From Amphimedon queenslandica (lineage: Eukaryota > Porifera > Demospongiae > Haplosclerida > Niphatidae), in contig NW_003546282.1 of assembly GCF_000090795.2 (NCBI RefSeq), forward strand, positions 177,424 through 241,423: a stretch of DNA of 64,000 bases. The letters are read 5' to 3'. Each line of letters opens with the position of its first letter. Position 1 is the first letter of the stretch. Shown here one piece after another: positions 55,254 through 64,000 of the stretch. Made by a program: the position numbers and the translations under genes. A model generated the notes under the pieces. The model saw only the letters and a program-made list of their open reading frames with translations, was not told the origin of the DNA and ran no database searches.

Positions 55254-57044
55254 TTAATTTGGTATCAATTGTGCATTAATCATCTCATACGATGAATTAA
55301 GAGAGAAATCGTTATCAAAGAGAAATGAGTCGACATCACTTCGAGTGCTAGTTGAATTTGAAAAATGTGACAATGGAAAAGCAGAATGATACTCGCTAGT
55401 AAAGTTAGACCCAGGTACCACGTCACTGTTGCTGTATGTAGGAATACTGCTACTGGATACTGGGACAGTGCTCAGTGTAAACTGTGCTTCTAAGTTGAAA
55501 TAGTCGCTCTCTTTCGTGGGATAGTGAGAGAGCGTCGAAGTTGGAGGACTACAATAGCTAGGACATGGTGGACACTGTTGCTGATATGTAGGAGCAGGAT
55601 TAGCAGTTGAATTTGGGAGTTGTGACATGTGAATGCCCGAACTGTTAGAGCTGATGCTAGTTGAATGCTGAGAGTATGGAAAAAATGACTCTTGAGGCTC
55701 TGCAGCATGACAACAACTTACATCAGGAAAAATGGAAGCCATGGCTTGCTGGTTGCTCTTTGTTAAGCATTTCCCCATTATATCATGGTCACTTGATTCA
55801 ATACCATATGAAGAAGACACTAAGTGATCAATAGGTGGTGAGTAAGAGGGTGAAGTAAGAGCCATACTTGGAGAAGAGGCTAGAGTAGGAGAGAATGATG
55901 AAGCCCCTTGTTCTGTTAGACCAATGGGCTGAGAGAGGGTTGGAGGTGTTGAATATGAGAATCTAGTTGAAGTTGACTGTGATGTAGGGGAAAACTCTGG
56001 AGATGAATAATTTCTTTTGTGCCTTCCATAAGCTACAATGCTAGGAGAAAATGAAGATGCTGCTGGTGAGAAATCAGACATATAGTTCTGCTGGAGTTTG
56101 CAGGCTCCTGGTATGTCTAAGCTGATTGGTGAATATTCGGGTGAGGAATAGCTTTGATGGTGTCTCAGTAAAGGGTTTATCTCTTCCATTAATCTGCTAC
56201 AGCTGGCAACAGGCTCTTTCGGTTGCTGTTGGCTTTCAAGTAACATAACCTTGACAGAGTGAGGCAGTGGCTTTAGCTGTGGCCTGTTCTCAGAGTTACC
56301 TAAAGCATTGTACATGAGCTCTGGATCAACACAGAATCTATAAACATATCTCTCCCCAGCCATCTTGCGTATGATGCACTTGTCATAGTAGTATCTAAGG
56401 GAGCGACTCAGCTTATCGTAGCTCATGTTTGTCTTATTTTTGTGATAACCCCACCACATTGCTATTGCCTCCGGTTCCAAAAGACGGAATTCGAAACTTT
56501 CCTTGTTTGACGTCCACTCGATTAGATCAGAGTAATCGCCCGGCTGGAGGAGCATGCCATAAAGGAACTGCCAGAGGTGCATGCCTCCTTTCCTGATAGG
56601 TAGCTGCACGTTTGCTGGGATGTCATTCCTTTTAATGGTCCTTCTTCTCTTTGGGTGAGCTCTGCTATGTCTGGCTGGTGGTGTGGTATCTTCGATGGAG
56701 GTTTTGTGCAAAACTGTCTCTGAATCTGAAGATGCAGACGAGAAGGGACTATCTGGGGCTGGAGGAGTAGCTGTACTAGTACCGCTAGGAAGTGGTGTTG
56801 ACCCGGGAATGATTGGTGCAGTATTGCTGCTCAACAGGTGAGCAGGCAATGGCTGTAACTGCATTAAAGATGAGCCAGAGCTTGGAGTTGCTCCAAGTGT
56901 TAAGGGTGAAGAGCAAATCCCTTGCTCTTCAGCCCAGACGAAGCTGTTGAGAATCTTGTCTAGCTCTTGGTCAGTCCCTAAATAAACGGGGAGGTCGTCA
57001 GCAATGGACGGGTTGGCCGTAGATGCTGATGGACTTATTTCCAT
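55254..57044 (-). CDS. ETS-domain transcription factor B, intronless, 596 aa
   Basis: A single open frame from ATG 57044. Residues about 154-238 are the ETS domain (GGMHLWQFLYGMLLQPGDYS, helix MSYDKLSRSLRYYYDKCII, end GERYVYRFCVDPELMY), followed by NSENRPQLKPLPHSV. The upstream basic patch PKRRRTIKRND could be a nuclear signal. The C-terminal half repeats Ser-Pro-rich motifs (YSSPEYSPIS, YSSPEFSPTS, SSFSPS, SSFSPT, TSPSYSPP), candidate proline-directed kinase sites as in MAPK-controlled ETS factors. The two neighbours share about half of the ETS domain plus its C-terminal flank, and differ elsewhere, so the tandem duplication is old. PEA3-like by feel; orthology is not settled. TATATAA lies about 98 bp upstream. 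Confidence 0.93.
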   Translation of the reverse strand: MEISPSASTANPSIADDLPVYLGTDQELDKILNSFVWAEEQGICSSPLTLGATPSSGSSLMQLQPLPAHLLSSNTAPIIPGSTPLPSGTSTATPPAPDSPFSSASSDSETVLHKTSIEDTTPPARHSRAHPKRRRTIKRNDIPANVQLPIRKGGMHLWQFLYGMLLQPGDYSDLIEWTSNKESFEFRLLEPEAIAMWWGYHKNKTNMSYDKLSRSLRYYYDKCIIRKMAGERYVYRFCVDPELMYNALGNSENRPQLKPLPHSVKVMLLESQQQPKEPVASCSRLMEEINPLLRHHQSYSSPEYSPISLDIPGACKLQQNYMSDFSPAASSFSPSIVAYGRHKRNYSSPEFSPTSQSTSTRFSYSTPPTLSQPIGLTEQGASSFSPTLASSPSMALTSPSYSPPIDHLVSSSYGIESSDHDIMGKCLTKSNQQAMASIFPDVSCCHAAEPQESFFPYSQHSTSISSNSSGIHMSQLPNSTANPAPTYQQQCPPCPSYCSPPTSTLSHYPTKESDYFNLEAQFTLSTVPVSSSSIPTYSNSDVVPGSNFTSEYHSAFPLSHFSNSTSTRSDVDSFLFDNDFSLNSSYEMINAQLIPN

Positions 57045-57141
57045 TGTTCTAAGTGAGTGCTTTTCTCTATGGTGGTCAACTAGCAAATAGCCTTGTAATC
57101 TTTCAAGACGTCTAGTTGCATTCAGTCACTTTCGACTGCTT

Positions 57142-57148
57142 ATATACG
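57142..57148 (-). promoter_or_regulatory. TATA box of ETS gene B
   Basis: TATATAA on minus, about 98 bp before the ATG at 57044, mirroring ETS gene A. Confidence 0.6.
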
Positions 57149-57336
57149 GAACTGAGGTGACTGTAGCCTCTTCCTGCCATCATCACGCACACACATCCTC
57201 TTCAAAACACTACATCCGGTAGAAGGACCTCCAATTCAATTACAGAAAATACATCATCAACTTTCAAGGTTTTGTAATCATTTTTTATTAAAAGTGTCGC
57301 ACAAATACAATAATAGTTGCACACGTTATTATTATA

Positions 57337-58316
57337 TTATTGAATGGCGGCAAGATAGTCCTTCACTACAGCTGGTTCTAGGAGACTAAAACCGTCAGAG
57401 CTGGCAACTCCTATCTCTATGTTTTCTTCAGTCATTTGTCCATCAAAGCTCTCCTGTTGAAAGTAGAAAAAACAAATAAATATCTTGCACTAATAAAAAT
57501 CATGATTATGATAAATAATGATGACAAAAGTTTTATGCTTCATCTCACATAGGTAGTTCAAAACGAAAAGTTAAAAACACTGCAGGAGAGATAGCAGCTA
57601 CACTTACATTACAGATAATCCTTTTAACTTATCATTAATCATATGTAAATGAGTATAATATGAAAGATCAGGGGAGCAACAGAAANNNNNNNNNNNNNNN
57701 NNNNNNNNNNNNNNNNNNNNNNNNNNNNNNNNNNNNNNNNNNNNNNNNNNNNNNNNNNNNNNNNNNNNNNNNNNNNNNNNNNNNNNNNNNNNNNNNNNNN
57801 NNNNNNNNNNNNNNNNNNNNNNNNNNNNNNNNNNNNNNNNNNNNNNNNNNNNNNNNNNNNNNNNNNNNNNNNNNNNNNNNNNNNNNNNNNNNNNNNNNNN
57901 NNNNNNNNNNNNNNNNNNNNNNNNNNNNNNNNNNNNNNNNNNNNNNNNNNNNNNNNNNNNNNNNNNNNNNNNNNNNNNNNNNNNNNNNNNNNNNNNNNNN
58001 NNNNNNNNNNNNNNNNNNNNNNNNNNNNNNNNNNNNNNNNNNNNNNNNNNNNNNNNNNNNNNNNNNNNNNNNNNNNNNNNNNNNNNNNNNNNNNNNNNNN
58101 NNNNNNNNNNNNNNNNNNNNNNNNNNNNNNNNNNNNNNNNNNNNNNNNNNNNNNNNNNNNNNNNNNNNNNNNNNNNNNNNNNNNNNNNNNNNNNNNNNNN
58201 NNNNNNNNNNNNNNNNNNNNNNNNNNNNNNNNNNNNNNNNNNNNNNNNNNNNNNNNNNNNNNNNNNNNNNNNNNNNNNNNNNNNNNNNNNNNNNNNNNNN
58301 NNNNNNCACACACACA

Positions 58317-58356
<40 letters not shown>

Positions 58357-61300
58357 GTTAAGACACATAAGCAATAAAGGATTGCACACTGAGAAAAGAA
58401 CATCCAGGGATTTTTATGCACCATGTACCATCCATAACAGAAGAGAACACCCAAACAACATTATGCATAGATCACAACTAGAACTGACAGCAACAAAAGG
58501 AATGTTGAGCATGCCTGTGTGAAGCACTGACTAGGATTCGGGTTTTTAATACTAATTATGGCTTAGAGCTGTCTGCCTGGATTCCTGAGATATGCAAATA
58601 ATAGTAAATGATCTCAGCTAACAATTGTGAAAGAATGCCAGCATCAAACTTCTGAGTAATTCTTGGTTACATGCATCAAGACAAGGTAAAAATGGTGATA
58701 TTTTGATCTGTTGGAAATTTGGCATGAAACCAAAGCTGTTTTTTTAACTGTTTTCATGTGATCTATAACCAGGCCTGAATAGACTATGATACCAATACAG
58801 AGAATGGGTGAGATTTGTTAGGTGAAATCCTTCAAAATAATGCCCAAACTATTGACAAAAAAGGAATTCTGATATATGAAAATGAAATAGTCACTTCAGT
58901 AGAATCACACTGATGTCTGTGGGTGGGAATCACACACAAACAGCTGGAATTCTTATAATGTGGGAACATTATAGAACTAAAGGCACATATACTATTCACA
59001 CACATACATACTGACAATGAGATCACTGGATTAGTTCATGTACAAAAAAGAGTAGCAACAAACGTACATATATGTACATAATATATTATCATGCAGTTCC
59101 TCTGTCGTATTATTATTGCTGCATGCACATGCACATGCACATGTACATGTACATGTACATGTATGTACGTTATATACATGCATGATTCCAGGTATACAGG
59201 ACGTCAGGTACTAGCAAAAGAACTCAACGTATAGTCCAATTTGGTCTGTGGCTTGAACAGAAATAGTTTAAAGCTAGGCGCATGGTCTAAAAAGATTATG
59301 AAATCAAAAAAATATATTTAAAAATGAGCACGTTTATGATTGGATTTGCCACGCTAGCGTAGGGGTGGGGTGGGGGTACCAAGGACTCAAGGAGTTAGTT
59401 TGTAAACATGTTAATCAGAAGTGTTCCATTTGTACTTTAACAGTCCAGAGGAAAGCAATGGTAGCAATACCAGTTACAATTTACAATAAAAAACCACAAC
59501 AACAAAGCATAGCTAATCTCTTATTTAGGTAAGATAGTAAACTTTTAATTCCAATTCACATTCCACAACCTCTGCCGACATACTATCACTGCTCAGGGGT
59601 AAAATGTTAAGGCATGTGATTGTTTATATAAGTACAATAAATCCGGTTGCAGTCCTAGTAATATGAAGCATTAAGAATGCAGCAACAATAACAGCGTAAA
59701 CATTATAATGATAATAATGTATTGATTGAAGGAACAATAAAAGGGAGAAATGAGAAGAAAGAAAGGAAGAGAGAGAGAGGACGTGAAGCAATGAAGAAAC
59801 ACAAACAACCATAGCAAGAACATTGATGGTAACAAAGTTAACTTTAAAACTATAGAGTGCATGGATCAGACTTCCGCATTTATTTGCATAACGGAAGCAG
59901 CAAGAGTGCTTATAAAGACACAATGAACTATTTTAGTCAGTAGAAAAGAGAGGATTTCCGGTGAACCCAGATGTGGAGGATGTGACATAAATGATGGCGA
60001 CAAGAAAATTAGAGCCACAGACTGTAATGACTAATGAGGTAGATATACGACAGACAATTCAATAAAAATTGGTATTAAGTTACCACTGTCACAGGATGCA
60101 CTTCAAGTTATAAAGGATCTACATTAAAAGAGAGTCTTAGCATAAAGAGTCTTTGAAGCACTTGAAGCATTTCCTGCTACACATATCCAGCAGAGACGTT
60201 ACTTTGCTAGCACAAATACTCCAAATACCTCAAAATCTATGTGGGACACATTAGCATAACTTCAACAATCCACAAAATTTTGGACAGTATATACATTGTG
60301 CAACTTTTAACTGCATTATACAATGTACATGTACAGACTCTGGTTGCCTCTGAAATAGGCTTATAAAGGACACCTCTACAGTATAGAGTTAGTACAAGGC
60401 TCTACAGTGAGGGCTATTGTCACTCTATTGAAGGCATGATATCAGTATGGGCCCAATACAGAGGTTTCGCTGAGTGAAAACATACTTTTAATATTTACAA
60501 CTAAAATCAAACAATTTCAAATAAACAAAAGATAAAAGGAGAGGATACAATGAGAGGTTTAGAGTGGTCATCAAGTCATTCAGACTTGTGCTCGCGTGTG
60601 CATAACAATTCTCATCATTCTTTTAACATGTGGTCCAAGTAAAGATGACATATCTCACTTATGATACTTCTTTACCTTGCACTCACTCCAAAGCTACTAC
60701 TACAAAAGTGCAATGAAACAAATATCCTCTTAAAAGCAGAATTACACACCAGCACACACGTGTGTACAACAAACCACAATGATACATTATGGAGAGTCAT
60801 TATACAATGATAAAAGTACATGTACATGTACATTCTGGAGGAGCAACCAGGAATGCTGTCATTTAGACTGATCTCATGCACTATCAGAAATGAAACCAAA
60901 CAAGAAGACAAGAAGACAAGAAGGCACACAATACAATAGAACTTGCACAACGTTTGTATGCTAGTGGTCAGCCTGGCATGTGGACAGACATTTACTCATC
61001 TCTTTGTTACTATGGATACAGACCATAGGACACCAGAGCATGTAATAATGAAAGGGGGAATTTACAGAGGCATGCTTTTCTTCAAAATCTCACCTGTGCC
61101 ATGGAAGTTAATAATAACACTATACATAAGTTAAAAGGGCACGCAACAAGTGTATACTAGCTGTCCTAATACAGCATAGGAAAAGAGAGAGAGAGAGAGA
61201 GGAGGGGGAGGGAGGATGAGGAGAAAGAAAAGGGGAATTAACAAGGAGGAAGAAGCATGAGTATCTACAAGTAAATACTACCATAAAGGCTATCAATTAC

Positions 61301-62516
61301 AGATTTCTGATTAATATGTTAATAAAGTAGACACTGACCCTATCATCAATTATAATCAGTGACATTATAATGAACAATAGTAATAATTATCATTAATGTG
61401 TATAACTGTACACATATCATAAACCACTAACACATGCAGAAGTCATGAAAGCAACCCTCAACTATCTGTAGCAGCCAATTTTAAGTGAAAGGAGTCGATA
61501 TACTTATAAAATGTACATGTAAATGAATAAAAAATGACTGTCTGCAATATGGGAAGAAAAAACTTAAGAATTAGAAGGCAAGATTCCTAATCCTTCTCCT
61601 CCAATGGCAGCTATATAAGGACTTGTAGGATAGATAGGAACTTGTGGTAGGTCTGCTGTATTAATGATTTCAGTGTGACCATGAGACGAAGTTCTTTTAA
61701 AACATGAATAGACAGATCTTAACAATGGGGCAAACACAAATATATTTATATCTAATTGAGGATGTAGGATAAACCTGATCCTATTAAAGGGAATACATAA
61801 AACCCTCATTTAATTGTACTGTTACATTGTATCATGTAAGATGACGTATGGCGTGGCCTTCCTGTTAAGCAATACACAGTAGAATGAGCTTGCTAGTGAG
61901 AACATTACGCTGTGAATGAAATGTGACATGTGGCAAGTGTACCCGACCTCTTTGCAATGGATGAAACACAAATAAATTTGTCAATCCGAGTTGTAACAGA
62001 ATACCTACATCCACTAATGCCAAGATACAACACATACTCACGTGAAGCATGAAATACAGACACACACAGACAGAGACAGACAAATATACGAGTGATTGAA
62101 TAACGGAACATAATTAATGTGGAATATTTCAGAAACAAGCCTGAGCAAGTACATCATAATGTAACCTAATAGCTGAACAGTGACCAGCACAGCATGACTT
62201 GCATTAACACGTACAGTACTTGTACAGTTAGTACAAAGTAACTACTACTTTTACTGAAATGATCATGTTTTGCAACTAAGAGTAAAGCATCTTTCCCTGT
62301 TACAGACCCATGTTTTTACACGTGAAAGTGTTCAACTAGTAAATCTGAAGTTGTGAGGGCGTGATCTCAAAATATGTTATAGTAACAGGTTATATAATAA
62401 CTATCAATCAGTGTGGGGGTGTACATAAGATTAGGGATACCTTTAGTGTGAGTATGGCTGTATGGACTGCATCATCAATCTCAAGGTCATCATTGTATCT
62501 AATAACAACAACAAAA

Positions 62517-62572
<56 letters not shown>

Positions 62573-63441
62573 GTGTACATTAGAAACAAGAATCAAGAAC
62601 ACTGTCTTATAAAGTAATAAAACCCATAGACCCATTCACACATGTACATACTAAAAGGTACATGTACTATTGGATGCAAGTGCAGCATTTCTTGCTTAGC
62701 ACAAAAGCATGAGAAAAGAGCAGGTCAAGAGGATTAGATCAAGGATCATGATGATCTCAAGATCTAATTATAGTAACAAATTAAAGTTAATTATCGTAAC
62801 AATTAGCATAAGTTTCATGAGTAAGATGACAAGAGGGTTATAATCATAATTAATCAAAGCATTATGATCCCAGCTATTATTTACTACTATTATTATTATC
62901 ATTAGTAACCACACAATACTCACCTTTTCTCAAGAAATGTCTTTCCATTGATGTAGTTCTTTCCCATTGCAGTCGCCTTCCATGCAAAATACGCCCCCTA
63001 GGATACATCAACAATAAACTGACCTTTACATGTACTGCTACAAATGTACACGTACTCTATCTACCACTACATGGACAAAAACTACACTGTTACACACATC
63101 AATACAAAAACTCACCCTCAAATACATGAAGCAGTAAAACTACATCCCATTTGGCATGTACACGTACATGTACATGTGTTACAAGTACATGTACTTTACA
63201 GGCTCAGTTGATAAAGGTTTTGATGAGTTACACACGTGTACATGTGTATTAATGTCATTTAGAACTTTCCTAAAAATCCCCTCAAAGCTCAATTGAAATT
63301 CCATGCATTTTAAAGGCATTAACAGTACATGTACGTGTATAAATGTACTAAGAACTCACGGATGGATCACATTGATAAAGGTAAGGTTTATCCTCATCAA
63401 AGCCAGCAATTAGTAATGAGACACCAAATGGTCTTACTCCC
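57337..63441 (-). CDS. PSMA2: 20S proteasome subunit alpha type 2, C-terminal exons (5' part beyond right edge)
   Basis: Four exons (minus): 63441-63360, 62997-62924, 62498-62441, 57453-57337, in phase. They encode [20 protein letters not shown], then [40 protein letters not shown], and finally [16 protein letters not shown] ending VKDYLAAIQ. These match human PSMA2 almost throughout ([49 protein letters not shown]). Alpha 2 is one of seven subunits of the outer ring of the 20S core and gates substrate entry; it is not catalytic. The first roughly 120 residues must lie to the right of 64000, as nothing between 63442 and 64000 fits. The intron 57454-62440 is about 5 kb, large for this region, and contains an assembly gap. 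Confidence 0.96.
57686..58306. other. Assembly gap (621 N)
   Basis: A run of N inside the PSMA2 intron. The sequence resumes in a CA repeat (58307-58352), so the gap probably reflects collapsed simple repeat. Confidence 1.
58307..62440. other. Rest of the large PSMA2 intron: simple repeats and one coding-like stretch
   Basis: Contains (CA)n at 58307-58352, a CATGTA/CATGCA hexamer run at 59123-59166 and short TGTACATGTACA strings (60331, 60815). On minus, 61564-61700 encodes a peptide of protein-like composition ([20 protein letters not shown] inside it) ending in TAA, with no partner exon recognised. No gene can be supported. Confidence 0.6.
62517..62572. repeat. (AAT)n repeat just upstream of a PSMA2 exon
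   Basis: About 18 AAT units in the intron next to exon 62498-62441. Confidence 0.9.
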
Positions 63442-64000
63442 CTATAGCAGATACAAATGTAGATGCAATGAATAATGAGTGTGTATAACAATAGCAGAGT
63501 GAGATAGACAATTATAAATCCAAAAACTAAATTGAATTGAAGTAAAAGTTCACTCGCTTCACAAAAAAGTTCAATTAGCAATGAAAGATCAGAGAGAGAG
63601 GGAGAGAGGAAGAGAGAAGTTTCTAAGACAATTATAATGAATGGGTCAGTAAAGGTACAATGATAGTCTAGACTTGTATAGATGTACATATGTATATAAT
63701 CATGATGTGGGCTATCAAAGAAGAGCCATTTTATGTAGGAATGTCATCAGAACATAGCTATGCTGAGAAATAAAACACCACGCCTCATTTAACACACATA
63801 CAATCATAGCCAAAACATCCTCTGAGTTTGCCACAAGGAGTAAAAGGCTTAGATATAAGATATCACTCATTATGGTGTAATCATAATAAGGAGTTCAGGA
63901 ATATATATTCCCCCACCCACCCAACACAGTGAACTTTGCTACCACTCCCTCTCTCTCTGTGTCTCCCCATAACCAATAAACACTCATTCCTCTCTCCCTC
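63442..64000. other. Intronic sequence of PSMA2 up to the window edge
   Basis: Contains a GA tract (63590-63618) and CT tract (63948-63960, 63990 on). No exon matching the expected preceding PSMA2 segment was found. Confidence 0.6.

Noticed and set aside
59123-59166. CATGTA/CATGCA repeats as a regulatory array or CRISPR-like repeat
   Set aside because: Pure hexamer slippage without unique spacers; similar short TGTACATGTACA strings occur across introns of the whole window.

Overview
This is a eukaryotic, intron-dense, AT-rich window. Its short introns (down to about 44 bp), very short intergenic spaces and metazoan gene set (PAR-type bZIP, two ETS factors, immunoglobulin receptor, talin-type FERM protein) suggest a demosponge. 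Amphimedon queenslandica is my best guess. That is an inference from style and gene content; no search was run.

Layout, left to right. A partial F-box/LRR gene (minus) runs off the left edge, behind a promoter with three CACGTG boxes. HIBCH, the valine-catabolic hydrolase, follows on plus, then a 31-exon tandem FERM gene with two talin-like modules and no rod. On minus come an intronless Fic-domain gene, an 11-exon immunoglobulin receptor and ZNF830. ZNF830 is head-to-head with SDHAF3 across a near-palindromic promoter. An intronless ankyrin/patatin lipase (plus) converges on the trifunctional C1-THF synthase MTHFD1 (minus). RRP8 sits 99 bp upstream of MTHFD1 and is divergent from a coiled-coil gene. 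GLB1 (lysosomal beta-galactosidase) is divergent from DARS1. DARS1 spans about 15.5 kb and holds a two-exon PAR-bZIP gene on the opposite strand inside one intron. Two intronless ETS genes in tandem (minus) follow. The 3' exons of PSMA2 (minus, partial, with a 621-base N gap in its 5-kb intron) close the window.

For ten of the eleven multi-exon genes I resolved exon boundaries by hand. For nine of these (FERM, Ig receptor, ZNF830, MTHFD1, RRP8, coiled coil, GLB1, DARS1, bZIP) the spliced lengths are whole codons from ATG to stop. HIBCH is whole codons from its second exon on; its first exon was not found. SDHAF3 is also complete, and PSMA2 is partial.

The main unexplained structure is a family of tandem repeats of about 177 bp, seen in introns of the FERM gene, MTHFD1, DARS1 and (one copy) ZNF830, and between the two ETS genes. 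Each unit carries a palindrome centred on CTATAG, and two sequence subfamilies appear to have exchanged palindrome halves. The ZNF830 intron is built almost wholly from such a unit plus two inverted-repeat (MITE-like) elements, one ending 4 bp from the splice donor. Most genes are housekeeping and metabolic (mitochondrial CoA and SDH assembly, one-carbon, rRNA, translation, proteasome). The Ig receptor, FERM protein, bZIP and ETS pair are the adhesion, signalling and regulatory part.
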